From: Chloroflexota bacterium
GTDB taxonomy: Bacteria > Chloroflexota > Anaerolineae > CG2-30-64-16
Length of the DNA: 16,327 nucleotides
Assembly: GCA_029555885.1 (NCBI GenBank)
Contig: JAKPQT010000738.1
Location: forward strand, 1-16,327
Reading direction: 5' to 3'
This document shows, piece after piece, positions 8,354 through 16,111 of this stretch (the first letter of the stretch is position 1; every line of letters begins with the position of its first letter). The position numbers and the translations under genes were made by a program. The notes under the pieces were generated by a model. It was given only the letters and a program-made list of their open reading frames with translations, was not told the DNA's origin and made no database searches.

Positions 8354-8656
8354 TTGAAAGCGAAGGGTCCCCGGCCCAAGCACGTGCCGGTGCGCACCTG
8401 CGTCGTATGCCGCCAGGAACGCTCGAAGCGTGAACTGGTACGCATCGTGCGCACACCGGATGAGACGGTGCGCATTGATCCGACCGGCAAGCTGGCGGGC
8501 CGGGGAGCCTATCTCTGCCGAGCGCGGCCCTGTTGGGAGCAAGCCCTTCAGGGCCAGCGGCTCGGCGCCGCACTCAAGACAGCCTTGAGTCCGGAAAACC
8601 TGGCGGAGTTGCGGGCTTATGCCGCCACGCTGCCGGAAGTAGTGGAAAATCGTTAA
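8354..8656 (+). CDS. ylxR: YlxR/RnpM family RNA-binding protein
   Basis: This is a 100-residue small basic protein encoded between nusA and infB, its standard place. The family signature is complete: VRTCVVCRQERSKRELVRIV with the Cys16-x-x-Cys19 pair, then DPTGKLAGRGAYLC (42-55). In Bacillus subtilis the homologue (RnpM) binds the RNase P RNA and modulates its activity; older structural work suggested general RNA binding. The TTG at 8354 was chosen as start: it gives MKAKGPRPKHVPVRTC, the usual length before the first Cys, and GAGGA at 8341-8345 sits eight nt upstream inside the nusA end. GTG codons at 8384 and 8390 are in frame but would leave almost no N-terminus. Only one nt separates it from the nusA stop, implying translational coupling. 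A ylxQ (L7Ae-like) gene, common next in Firmicutes, is absent. Confidence 0.93.
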   Translation: MKAKGPRPKHVPVRTCVVCRQERSKRELVRIVRTPDETVRIDPTGKLAGRGAYLCRARPCWEQALQGQRLGAALKTALSPENLAELRAYAATLPEVVENR

Positions 8657-8669
8657 CAGGAGTTTTCTC

Positions 8670-8765
8670 ATGCTGGCCACATGGCCGGAGCCAATGGCCC
8701 CTTGCGGGCAGATGTGTGTCGCGGCGTTGAGGCCGGAGCGATGCGAGGTTGGGAATATGAAGTAG
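8670..8765 (+). CDS. Possible 31-codon leader ORF after ylxR
   Basis: A short frame runs from ATG 8670 to TAG 8763-8765, encoding MLATWPEPMAPCGQMCVAAL followed by 11 more residues and ending GNMK. What supports it is the ribosome-binding site: AGGAG at 8658-8662 with seven nt spacing, as good as any in the window, placed two nt after the ylxR stop. The peptide has three Cys, no hydrophobic segment and no family I recognise. It could be a leader peptide for infB, the remnant of a lost gene, or an old infB-type start region separated by inserted DNA. Coding status is unproven. Confidence 0.35.
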   Translation: MLATWPEPMAPCGQMCVAALRPERCEVGNMK

Positions 8766-9005
8766 GGATGCGTTCGAAGGGCAGCCATGCGCCGCCCACG
8801 CTCATACACCCCTTCCTCACACTCTCCTCGCTCCACACCCCTCATACCGGTGGTCGTTCGGGTTTACCTGTCCTTGGGCGCACGTGCGCCGGTGACATCC
8901 TGCCCGGCTGCCGTAATGTCACCAGGTTGCGGCCTGGGCACTGAACGGTCTGACACATTGCCTCTTAGCGGCATCATTGCGGCTTCCTGGCCCGCGCCGG
9001 CTCTC
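8766..9005 (+). other. Non-coding spacer ahead of infB with inverted repeats
   Basis: This completes the 362-nt gap between ylxR and infB. The part 8800-8845 is pyrimidine-rich (CCCCTTCCTCACACTCTCC type). At 8877-8890 lies a perfect 14-bp palindrome GGCGCACGTGCGCC. Next to it is a hairpin with perfect 8-bp arms GGTGACAT (8891-8898) and ATGTCACC (8916-8923) around a 17-nt loop whose TGCCC (8901-8905) could instead pair with GGGCA at 8936-8940. No convincing coding frame or -10/-35 pair was found. It may form a structured infB leader; that is inference. Confidence 0.45.
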
Positions 9006-9018
9006 AGGAGGTATAAAC

Positions 9019-11541
9019 ATGGCAAAAGATAATCCGAAGGGCGATCAGACGAGCAAGCAGCAGGATTCGCGCGCACCGCGCCAGAACAACGCCCCGGTCG
9101 CAGACCAGCCGCGCCGGGGCAATCCCAACGGCGGGACCGGAGCGCACCAGGGTCAGCCTAATGGCCGGGCGGCCAACGACCAGACGAAGGTCGAATCCGG
9201 CACGCCTGCCGCTGCACGCCAGCCCCGCCAGCCGGCTACTGCAAAGCCGACCGGCCCTGCGCCCACGCGGCCGACGACGCCGCCCGGCAGCGCGGCAGAC
9301 CCCAACCGCCGCGGCCCCTCGGGCCCGCGGCCCGGTGAACCGCGCCGCGAGGGCAGCGCGCCTGGCTTCCGCAGCCAGCCGGCCGGTCGCGGACGGAACG
9401 AGCCCGAAAACCCGGATGAGGTGTTCAACCAGCGGGTGTTCGACCCGACTGTCTCAGACACCGTCGTGCCGCAGCCGGGTGGCGGGCGGCCATCAGGCGG
9501 CCGCGGCCGCGAGCGCTCCTTCAACAATGCACCGGCCCGTCCATCGAGTGGCGGTGGGGGCAGCAGCGGCGGCCGGTCCGGCAGCAATGACCAGCGCCGG
9601 CCCGCCAACGACCAGCGCCGGCCCGCGCAGGCTGCGCGGCCCAAAGGCAACCAGGGCCGCCGGCCGCAATCTTCCGGCGGTGCGAGTCGCTCCGATGCTG
9701 GCGTGCCGCGGCTTACTACCGTTGAAGCGCCCCGCACGCCTGCCGGCGCGGCCGCGCCTGTCAGCGAAATCGTCATCCCGAACATGATTACGGTGCGTGA
9801 CCTCGCCGACAAGATGCACCGCAGCCCCATCGAGGTCATCAAGACCCTGATGAACTACGGCATGATGGTGCCGATCACCGAATCGATCGACTTCGACACG
9901 GCCCAGCTCATCGGCGAAGAGCTCGGCGTCACCGTCAAGAGCGAGGTTGCACCGGAGCCGGAGGTCGAGGAGACGCCGGAGGAGGCGCCCAAGACATTGC
10001 GCCAGCGCATCATGGCCGAGGAAAAAGAAGAGAACCTCGTCCTGCGCCCACCGATTGTCACGGTCCTGGGCCACGTCGACCACGGCAAGACCACGCTGCT
10101 GGATGCGATTCGCGAGACGCGCGTCGTCGAAGGCGAGGCCGGCGGCATCACCCAGCACATCGGCGCGTACCAGGTCGAATGGAATGACCGCAAAATCACG
10201 TTCCTCGACACGCCGGGCCATGAGGCATTCACGGCCATGCGCGCACGCGGCGCGATGGTCACGGACATTGCCGTGCTGGTTGTCGCGGCAGATGACGGCG
10301 TCATGCCGCAGACGAAGGAAGCCATCAACCACGCGAAGGCGGCCCAGGTGCCTATCGTCGTGGCGCTCAACAAGGTGGACAAGCCGCAGGCCAACGCCGA
10401 TCGTGTCAAGCAGGAGCTGGCAGACAATGGCGTCCTCATCGAGGAGTACGGCGGCGACGTGATGTGCGTGCCCGTGTCGGCCAAGATGCGCCGCGGCATC
10501 GGTGACCTGCTCGAAAGCATCGTCCTGGCAGCTGACATCGACCCGCTGCGTGCCAACCCGCAGGGCGAATGCACCGGCACGGTCATCGAGAGCCGCCTGG
10601 ACAAGACCCGCGGGCCGATGGCAACCCTGCTGGTGCAGAACGGCACGCTGCACACCGGCGACAGCATTGTGACCGGCGAAACATACGCCAAGATTCGCGC
10701 CATGTATGATGACAAGGGCCAGCCGATCACTGAGGCGACGCCCTCGACGCCGGTGCAGATTCTCGGCTATGCGGATGTGCCGGTCGCGGGAACCACGTTC
10801 ACTGTGGTCGCGGACGAACGCACCGCGCGCGGCCTGGCCGCCGAACGGCAGACCGAGCGCCGCGCCACCGCGACGCAGGCCGCCAGCCCGGCCATGACCC
10901 TGGAAAGCATCTTCGCCCAGGCGCAGAGCGGCCAGGTCAAGGAGCTGAACCTGATCCTGAAGGCCGACGTGCAGGGCTCCATCGAGCCGATTGTCAACTC
11001 GCTGGAGCGGCTGGGCGATGAGAAGCTGAAGGTCAAGATTCTGCACCAGGCTACCGGCAACATCACCGAAGGCGATGTGATGCTGGCGGTCGCGTCGGGC
11101 GCAATCATCCTGGGCTTCTCGGTCCATGTGGAGCCCGCGGCGCAGCGCCTGGCGGAAAACGAAGGCGTCGACATCCGCCAGTACAACATCATCTACAACA
11201 TCATCGAGGATGTGCAGAAGGCGCTCACGGGCCTGCTGGAGCCGGTGTACCGCGAGGTCATCACCGGGCACGCCGAGGTGCGCCAGGTCTTCCGGGTGTC
11301 GAAGGTGGGCAAGGTGGCCGGTTCGTACATCACCGATGGCGAGATTCACCGCAACTCGCTCGTGCGCCTGAAGCGCAACGGCGAGGTGCTGGTCGAAGAT
11401 CGCATCGCGACCCTGCGGCGCTTCCAGGAAGACGTACCGGAAGTCAAGACCGGTTTCGAATGTGGCATCAACCTCAACAATTTCAACGACTTCGAGGTGG
11501 GCGACATTCTGGAGGCCTACAAGAAAGAACGCGTAAGTTAA
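9019..11541 (+). CDS. infB: Translation initiation factor IF-2
   Basis: IF-2 is the GTPase that positions fMet-tRNA on the 30S subunit and promotes 50S joining. The 840-residue protein has a disordered N-terminal half-domain of about 250 residues rich in Pro, Gly, Arg, Gln and Asn, then the IF2_N module ([20 protein letters not shown], about 258-307), an acidic linker, and the G domain. All G motifs are intact: G1 GHVDHGKT (351-358), switch [10 protein letters not shown]3 DTPGH (397-401), G4 NKVD (451-454) and G5 SAK (487-489). Domains II to IV follow, ending at a conserved [17 protein letters not shown] 9019 was chosen because a perfect AGGAGGT (9006-9012) lies six nt upstream; the frame is open to 8977 but without such a site. 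rbfA starts three nt after the stop. Confidence 0.97.
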   Translation: MAKDNPKGDQTSKQQDSRAPRQNNAPVADQPRRGNPNGGTGAHQGQPNGRAANDQTKVESGTPAAARQPRQPATAKPTGPAPTRPTTPPGSAADPNRRGPSGPRPGEPRREGSAPGFRSQPAGRGRNEPENPDEVFNQRVFDPTVSDTVVPQPGGGRPSGGRGRERSFNNAPARPSSGGGGSSGGRSGSNDQRRPANDQRRPAQAARPKGNQGRRPQSSGGASRSDAGVPRLTTVEAPRTPAGAAAPVSEIVIPNMITVRDLADKMHRSPIEVIKTLMNYGMMVPITESIDFDTAQLIGEELGVTVKSEVAPEPEVEETPEEAPKTLRQRIMAEEKEENLVLRPPIVTVLGHVDHGKTTLLDAIRETRVVEGEAGGITQHIGAYQVEWNDRKITFLDTPGHEAFTAMRARGAMVTDIAVLVVAADDGVMPQTKEAINHAKAAQVPIVVALNKVDKPQANADRVKQELADNGVLIEEYGGDVMCVPVSAKMRRGIGDLLESIVLAADIDPLRANPQGECTGTVIESRLDKTRGPMATLLVQNGTLHTGDSIVTGETYAKIRAMYDDKGQPITEATPSTPVQILGYADVPVAGTTFTVVADERTARGLAAERQTERRATATQAASPAMTLESIFAQAQSGQVKELNLILKADVQGSIEPIVNSLERLGDEKLKVKILHQATGNITEGDVMLAVASGAIILGFSVHVEPAAQRLAENEGVDIRQYNIIYNIIEDVQKALTGLLEPVYREVITGHAEVRQVFRVSKVGKVAGSYITDGEIHRNSLVRLKRNGEVLVEDRIATLRRFQEDVPEVKTGFECGINLNNFNDFEVGDILEAYKKERVS
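9586..9627. repeat. 21-bp tandem duplication inside infB
   Basis: Units 9586-9606 and 9607-9627 differ at only two bases. They encode two copies of a seven-residue repeat (NDQRRPA) in the disordered N-terminal region of IF-2. A simple replication slippage event explains it; the frame is kept. Confidence 0.8.
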
Positions 11542-11544
11542 GCC

Positions 11545-11991
11545 ATGGTTAGCCGTCGTCAGGAACGCATCGCTGACCTGCTGCGTGAGGAACTGGGGCT
11601 GCTGATCAGCACCGAACTGACCGACCCGCGGCTGGAAGATGCGATGCTCACCGTCACCGATGTGCGGGTCTCAGCCGACCTGCACACGGCGCACGTCTAC
11701 GTCGAACATGCTCTGGGCGAGGCGCAGTCGCGCCAGGTTCTGACCGCGCTGGCCAATGCCCAGAGCTTCTTGCGCCGCGCGCTGGTCGAGAATCTGGACC
11801 TGCGCTTCGTGCCCGATCTGTTCTTTCATATCGACATGACCGAGCGCCGCGCCCAGCACGTCGACGCACTGCTGGACAGCATCGCGCAGGCGAGCGCGGC
11901 GCCAGCCAACCAGGAACAACATGCCGACGCCAGCGAATCCGGCCGCGCCGCCAACGGCCGCGGCGGACAACCAGAACACGCCGCTGACTGA
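11545..11991 (+). CDS. rbfA: 30S ribosome-binding factor RbfA
   Basis: RbfA is a small KH-fold assembly factor that binds the 30S subunit near the 5' helix of 16S rRNA during late maturation and cold adaptation. The core (about 1-115) shows the family pattern: VSRRQERIADLLREELGLLI at the N-terminus, then TDPRL (26-30), VTDVRVSADLHTAHVYV, and a C-terminal RFVPDLFFHIDM strand. The 148 residues exceed the usual 115-130 because of a polar Ala/Gln/Gly-rich tail from about 115 on. That tail is exactly the stretch that overlaps the start of the next gene by 71 nt in another frame. The ATG lies three nt after the infB stop and shows no clear ribosome site, so it probably relies on translational coupling. 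Assignment is firm from sequence and position. Confidence 0.94.
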   Translation: MVSRRQERIADLLREELGLLISTELTDPRLEDAMLTVTDVRVSADLHTAHVYVEHALGEAQSRQVLTALANAQSFLRRALVENLDLRFVPDLFFHIDMTERRAQHVDALLDSIAQASAAPANQEQHADASESGRAANGRGGQPEHAAD

Positions 11992-12952
11992 GATTGCCGG
12001 CGTCCTGCGCCGCGCGCGGCGCGTGTTGGCCATGTGCCACATCCACCCCGATGGCGACGCCATCGGCTCGCTGCTGGCGCTCGGGGGGCTGCTCAAGGCC
12101 CTGCCCGAGCCGCCGGCAGCCGTTCTCGCGTGCGCGGACCCCGTCCCGCCTGTCCTGCAATTCCTGCCGGGCGCGGACGGCATTACGCCCGCGCCTCCCG
12201 CCGGCCCGTGGGACGTCATCGTCTCGCTCGATGCGAGCGATCCTGCGCGGCTCGGCAGCATCTACCAGCCCAACCTCTATGGGCCCGCGCCTGTCATCGT
12301 TCTCGACCACCACATCACCAACCTGCGCTTCGGCACGCTCAATTACGTGGACCCGACCGCAGCCGCCACCGCGCAGCTTGTCCTGCGCCTGGCCGGCGAG
12401 CTGGGCACGCCCGTGGATGCCGAGGTCGCGCTCTGCCTGATGACAGGCCTGGTCACGGATACGCTCGCCTTCCGCACGAGCAACGTGGATGCCGCGGTGC
12501 TGGCCGACGCGAGCCGGCTGGCAGCCTACGGCATCAGCATCGCCGCGCTCGTGCAGCGCACGCTCAGCGACCAGCCCGCGGCCATCCTGCGGCTGTGGGG
12601 ACTCGCGCTCAGCGAGCTGCGGGTGGAGGACGGGGTCGTGTGGTCCGTCGTCACGCGGGACATGCGCGCGGCCGCGGGCGTCACGAACGAAGAGGACGGC
12701 AAGCTGGTCAGCCAGCTCATCAACGCAGCGGAAGCCCGTGCCGCAGTACTCTTCAACGAGCAGCCCAATGGCGAGGTCGAGGTAGACCTGCGCGCGCGGC
12801 CCCCTTACGACATCGCGCAGGTGGCGCTCAGCCTCGGCGGCGGCGGGCATCCCCAGGCGGCAGGCTGCACGCTGATTGGCGCCTGGGCGGAGGTCAAGGA
12901 CCGTGTCCTGCCGCTCGTGCGCGCAGCGGTCGAAGTCAAGCACTCTCCCTGA
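11921..12952 (+). CDS. nrnA: DHH-family phosphoesterase, NrnA-like (nanoRNase/pAp phosphatase)
   Basis: NrnA-type enzymes degrade 2- to 5-nt RNAs and dephosphorylate pAp using two metal ions. The 343-residue protein has the DHH domain with motif I HIHPDGDAIGS (H40, D44, D46), motif II LDASD (D104), the name-giving D129-H130-H131 and a later TGLVTDTLAFR. The C-terminal DHHA1 domain carries GGGGHPQAAG (306-315). These match a complete catalytic set. It sits between rbfA and truB, the normal place in Gram-positive-type and Chloroflexota operons. ATG 11921 was chosen because AGGAA (11912-11916) is four nt upstream and no later in-frame ATG/GTG/TTG exists before the DHH core. This makes the first 23 residues, Ala/Pro/Asn-rich, overlap rbfA. 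Whether it acts mainly on nanoRNA or pAp cannot be told from sequence. Confidence 0.92.
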   Translation: MPTPANPAAPPTAAADNQNTPLTEIAGVLRRARRVLAMCHIHPDGDAIGSLLALGGLLKALPEPPAAVLACADPVPPVLQFLPGADGITPAPPAGPWDVIVSLDASDPARLGSIYQPNLYGPAPVIVLDHHITNLRFGTLNYVDPTAAATAQLVLRLAGELGTPVDAEVALCLMTGLVTDTLAFRTSNVDAAVLADASRLAAYGISIAALVQRTLSDQPAAILRLWGLALSELRVEDGVVWSVVTRDMRAAAGVTNEEDGKLVSQLINAAEARAAVLFNEQPNGEVEVDLRARPPYDIAQVALSLGGGGHPQAAGCTLIGAWAEVKDRVLPLVRAAVEVKHSP

Positions 12953-12982
12953 TTCGGCAGATTGATTGAAGGCGGAATAACG

Positions 12983-13882
12983 TTGAACGGCATCCTTAAC
13001 ATCAACAAGCCCGCGGGCTGGACATCGCACGATGTGGTCGCATGGGTGCGCCGCGTCCTCAAGATCAAGCGCGTCGGCCATGCCGGCACGCTCGATCCGC
13101 TGGCGACAGGCGTCCTGCTCGTCTGCGTGGGCCAGGCGACCCGCGTGGCGGAATACCTGATGGCTTCCTCCAAGACCTATCGGGCCGCAGCCCGCCTTGG
13201 CCTCACGACCGACACCTACGATACAGACGGCGAACTGGTCGCGACCCGGCCTGTGCCAGAGCTCACGGCGGACGACCTGCGGGCCGCGCTGGCGCATTTC
13301 ACCGGCGACATCCTGCAGACGCCCCCGGCCTATTCCGCCATCAAGCAGGATGGCGTGCCGCTGCATCGTCGGGTGCGCCGCGGTGAGACCGTGCAGCCGG
13401 CCCCGCGGCCCGTGCGTATCCAGAGCATCGAGGTCCTCGCCTGGCAGCCGCCCGATGTGGCGCTGGAAGTCGTCTGCGACCCCGGTACCTACATCCGCAG
13501 CCTCGTCCATGACCTCGGCCAGACGCTCGGCTGCGGCGCGACCATGACCGCGTTGCAGCGCACGCGCAGCGGGCGCTTCCACATCGCCGACGCGCTCGAC
13601 CTGGACACGCTGGCGCAGGCCGCGGCCCACGGCGATATCGCGCGGCACCTGCACCCGCTCAGCGCCGCGCTCGGCCATCTGACGCCGGTCGAGGTCACTG
13701 CCGAGGTGGAGAAGCTATTGCGCTACGGCCAGCCGATCCCGTGCAGCGAGCCGCCGGCCACCGTCACCGGCTATGCCATCAACCCGACGGGCGAAGTGAC
13801 CGCAATTCTCACCTATGCCGAGCAGAACGGCACCTGGCGGCCCGAGAAGGTCTTCGCCAGCGAGAGCAACGGCGCATCATAG
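12983..13882 (+). CDS. truB: tRNA pseudouridine-55 synthase TruB
   Basis: TruB isomerises U55 in the T-loop of most tRNAs and also acts as a tRNA-folding chaperone. From the TTG at 12983 the protein is 299 residues and begins NGILNINKPAGWTSHDVV, the family's standard opening. The catalytic motif RVGHAGTLDPLATGVLLV is at 30-47 with the nucleophile Asp38. YRAAARLGLTTDTYDTDGE and a DPGTYIRSL segment are further TruB hallmarks. The C-terminal part (about 240-299) resembles the small TruB/PUA-type ending. The frame is open to a TTG at 12962, but AAGGCGGA at 12969-12976 with six nt spacing and homology both favour 12983. The gap to nrnA is 30 nt. The stop TAG directly abuts the ATG of the next gene, so the two are probably translationally coupled. 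Confidence 0.95.
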   Translation: MNGILNINKPAGWTSHDVVAWVRRVLKIKRVGHAGTLDPLATGVLLVCVGQATRVAEYLMASSKTYRAAARLGLTTDTYDTDGELVATRPVPELTADDLRAALAHFTGDILQTPPAYSAIKQDGVPLHRRVRRGETVQPAPRPVRIQSIEVLAWQPPDVALEVVCDPGTYIRSLVHDLGQTLGCGATMTALQRTRSGRFHIADALDLDTLAQAAAHGDIARHLHPLSAALGHLTPVEVTAEVEKLLRYGQPIPCSEPPATVTGYAINPTGEVTAILTYAEQNGTWRPEKVFASESNGAS

Positions 13883-15247
13883 ATGGACACCCACCTGGGC
13901 TTCCCGCAAGCGCCTTTCGAGCAGCCGGTGTTTCTGACCATCGGGAACTTCGACGGCGTCCACCGCGGCCACCAGATGCTGGTGACTGAGCTGGCGCAGG
14001 CTGCGCACGCCTCGGGTGGGCTGGCCGGGCTGCTCACGTTCGAGCCGCACCCGCTGGCCGTTCTGCGGCCCAACGTTCGGGTCCTCCGGCTGACCTCGAA
14101 CGAGGAACGCGCGGCCGTGCTGGCCGCGCTCGGCCTTGACTTCGTGATCGTTCTCCCCTTCACGCTGGATACCGCAGCCACGCCCGCGACCGACTTCATG
14201 CAGGAAGTCACGCGGCATCTGCGCCTGCGCGAGCTGTGGGTAGGGCCCGATTTCGCGCTGGGCCGGGGCCGGGAAGGGAACACGGCACGGCTGGCCGAGC
14301 TGGGACAGACGCTCGGCTACCGCGTGCATGTCGTCCCGCCGTATGACTGGCAGGGCGAGCCGGTGCGCAGCAGCCGAGTGCGCAGCCTGCTGGCTGATGA
14401 GGGTGCAGTCGAAGCCGCGGCCGACCTGCTGGGCCGCCCGTATCAGGTGTGGGGCGAGATCGTCCGGGGCGCGCAGCGCGGGCGCACGCTCGGCTTTCCG
14501 ACCGCGAACCTCGCGCTCCCCGCGGACCGGCTCGTGCCCGCGCATGGCGTGTATGCCTGCTGGGCGTGGCGGGGTGATGGCGCTGCGCTTACGGGCCATC
14601 CAGCGGTGGTCAACATCGGCGTGCGGCCCAGCTTCGACAACGGCCAGCCCTCCATCGAGGCCTACCTGCTCGACTACGACGGCGACCTGTACGGCGAGAC
14701 GATCGGGCTGAGCTTCATCCGGCGGCTGCGCGGGGAGCGGCGGTTCACCGACATTGCAGCCCTGGTCGCGCAGATTCGCGCGGACGCGGAATCAGCCCGG
14801 CAGGTGTTAGCTGATCCAACTACCCACGCCGACCCGCCGGGCACCGGCGCCTGGCACGAGCTCGTCCATACGGCGGACTGGGCCATCGACGTGCGCGGGA
14901 CTGACCCGCGCAACCTGTTCGCCAACGCCGCGGCCGGCATGTATGCGCTGCAGGACGCAGATCCGGCACAGCCGGTCACGCTGGCGCGTGCCGTCCGCGT
15001 GGAGGCCGACGGCTGGCCCGACCTGCTCGTTGCGTGGCTCAACCGCCTGCTGCTCAACCAGGAACTCGAAGGTGAGATGTACACGCGCTTCGAGCTGCGC
15101 GAGATGTCCGAGCGGGGGCTGGCGGCGGTCGCGTACGGGTATCACGGAACGCCTGCACACACCGGCATCAAGGCCGTGACGTACTATGACCTGGCAGTGG
15201 AAGAGACACCTGAAGGCTGGAGAGCGCGGGTGACGTTCGATGTATAA
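13883..15247 (+). CDS. ribF: Riboflavin kinase/FAD synthetase (RibF) fused to a C-terminal archease domain
   Basis: The 454-residue frame holds a complete RibF followed by a complete archease. The FAD synthetase domain has TIGNFDGVHRGH (19-30) and SSRVR (163-167); the riboflavin kinase domain has GRTLGFPTANL (200-210) and VNIGVRPSF. RibF normally ends near residue 310 (ADAESARQVLA here). A 13-residue Pro/Gly/Thr/Asp linker leads to residues 324-454, which read WHELVHTADWAIDVRG, NLFANAAAGMYAL, DLLVAWLNRLLL, GIKAVTYYDLAVE and end FDV. These are archease motifs: HTAD (329-332) and the C-terminal Asp-Val are kept, while the usual TYH is TYY (Tyr435). Archease speeds turnover of the RNA ligase RtcB. 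No stop occurs at the junction and no start codon in the linker. The domain calls are firm; that the fusion is real rather than an assembly error is likely but unproven. Confidence 0.9.
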   Translation: MDTHLGFPQAPFEQPVFLTIGNFDGVHRGHQMLVTELAQAAHASGGLAGLLTFEPHPLAVLRPNVRVLRLTSNEERAAVLAALGLDFVIVLPFTLDTAATPATDFMQEVTRHLRLRELWVGPDFALGRGREGNTARLAELGQTLGYRVHVVPPYDWQGEPVRSSRVRSLLADEGAVEAAADLLGRPYQVWGEIVRGAQRGRTLGFPTANLALPADRLVPAHGVYACWAWRGDGAALTGHPAVVNIGVRPSFDNGQPSIEAYLLDYDGDLYGETIGLSFIRRLRGERRFTDIAALVAQIRADAESARQVLADPTTHADPPGTGAWHELVHTADWAIDVRGTDPRNLFANAAAGMYALQDADPAQPVTLARAVRVEADGWPDLLVAWLNRLLLNQELEGEMYTRFELREMSERGLAAVAYGYHGTPAHTGIKAVTYYDLAVEETPEGWRARVTFDV

Positions 15248-15253
15248 CACAGA

Positions 15254-15308
15254 TTTTTAAGCTGTTTGCTCGGCCAGGCTGCGCCTGGCCGAGCAAACAG
15301 CTTAAAAA
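15254..15308. repeat. Perfect 26-bp-arm palindrome between convergent ribF and thyA
   Basis: Arms 15254-15279 and 15283-15308 are exact reverse complements around a three-nt centre (TGC). The outer part is TTTTTAAGCTG / CAGCTTAAAAA and the inner part is GC-rich (CGGCCAGGC / GCCTGGCCG). It fills nearly all of the 68-nt space between the two stop codons. On either strand the T-run precedes the stem and A-run follows it, the reverse of an intrinsic terminator. It may still block both polymerases, or be a dispersed palindromic element. Confidence 0.85.
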
Positions 15309-15315
15309 CCAACTT

Positions 15316-16110
15316 CTACACCGCCACCGTCGCCTTGATGTGCGGGTGCGGGTCGTAGCCCACCAACTCGAAATCCTCATACCGGAAATCGAAGATGGAG
15401 CGCACTGCGGGGTTGATGTGCATCTGCGGCAGGGGCCGCGGCTCACGGGTGAGTTGCAGCCGCGCCTGCTCCAGGTGGTTCAGGTACAGGTGCACGTCAC
15501 CCGACGTATGCACGAAGTCGCCGGGCGCCAGGTCACACACCTGCGCTAGCATCATGGTCAGCAGCGCGTAGGACGCGATATTGAACGGCAGCCCCAGAAA
15601 GACATCGACCGACCGCTGGTAGAGCTGGCACGAGAGCCGGCCCTCAGCCACGTAAAACTGGAACAGCACGTGGCACGGCGGCAGCGCCATCTTCTCGATC
15701 TCCCCCACGTTCCACGCGCTCACGATGAGCCGCCGCGAGTCGGGGTTGCGCTGGATCTGTGCGATGACGTCGCTCAACTGGTCGATCGTTCGGCCATCCG
15801 GCGTCGCCCACGAGCGCCACTGGCGGCCGTACACCGGCCCCAGGTCGCCGTCCGGCCCGGCCCACTCATCCCAGATGCGCACGCCGTTCTGCTGCAGCGT
15901 CTGCACGTTCGTGTCGCCCGCGATGAACCAGAGCAGTTCGTGAATGATGGACTTGACGTGCAGCCGCTTGGTCGTCAGCAGCGGGAAGCCCGCCGCCAGG
16001 TCGAAGCGCATCTGGTAGCCGAACAGCGAGCGCGTGCCGACGCCGGTTCGGTCGGCCTTGTCGTGGCCGTGCTCCAGGATGTGCCGCACAAGGTCAAGAT
16101 ACGGTCTCAA
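15316..16110 (-). CDS. thyA: Thymidylate synthase ThyA
   Basis: ThyA methylates dUMP to dTMP with methylene-tetrahydrofolate, producing dihydrofolate. At 264 residues it is exactly the length of the Escherichia coli enzyme and collinear with it. The nucleophile is Cys146 in [14 protein letters not shown]. Other conserved parts are [12 protein letters not shown] (20-31), the phosphate-binding Arg region [20 protein letters not shown] (165-184), and HLYLNHLEQ (207-215). The C-terminus ends TVAV, matching the mobile tail that closes over the folate. The start is TTG at 16110-16108, one nt after the stop of the upstream minus-strand gene; the lengths and alignment of [15 protein letters not shown] support it, although no strong ribosome site is visible. 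Translational coupling to the upstream ACT-domain gene is likely. No folA is in view. Convergent with ribF. Confidence 0.97.
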   Translation of the reverse strand: MRPYLDLVRHILEHGHDKADRTGVGTRSLFGYQMRFDLAAGFPLLTTKRLHVKSIIHELLWFIAGDTNVQTLQQNGVRIWDEWAGPDGDLGPVYGRQWRSWATPDGRTIDQLSDVIAQIQRNPDSRRLIVSAWNVGEIEKMALPPCHVLFQFYVAEGRLSCQLYQRSVDVFLGLPFNIASYALLTMMLAQVCDLAPGDFVHTSGDVHLYLNHLEQARLQLTREPRPLPQMHINPAVRSIFDFRYEDFELVGYDPHPHIKATVAV

Positions 16111-16111
16111 A

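Noticed and set aside
8681..8944. 87-codon open frame in the ylxR-infB gap
   Set aside because: No ribosome site, no recognisable family, and it reads through the pyrimidine-rich patch and palindromes; overlapping frames of similar length exist there.
8950..8979. Promoter for infB with CTGACA as -35
   Set aside because: CTGACA is a good -35 match, but no acceptable -10 hexamer lies 16-18 nt downstream.
9493..11349. 618-codon open frame on the minus strand inside infB
   Set aside because: Antisense to intact IF-2 G-domain motifs; low-complexity Asp/His/Arg/Leu composition and no start context. It is a shadow frame.
11654..13678. 674-codon open frame on the minus strand
   Set aside because: It lies antisense to rbfA, nrnA and truB, which all have complete family motifs. 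The predicted protein is rich in Arg, His, Ala and Gly with no recognisable domain, as expected from GC-rich third positions.
14804..15247. Stand-alone archease gene starting at GTG 14804
   Set aside because: No usable ribosome site precedes it and the frame is continuous with ribF without a stop; a fusion is the simpler reading of the given sequence.
15254..15308. Canonical bidirectional intrinsic terminator
   Set aside because: The stem is ideal but the T- and A-tracts are on the wrong sides for U-tract release on either strand, so I list it as a palindromic repeat.
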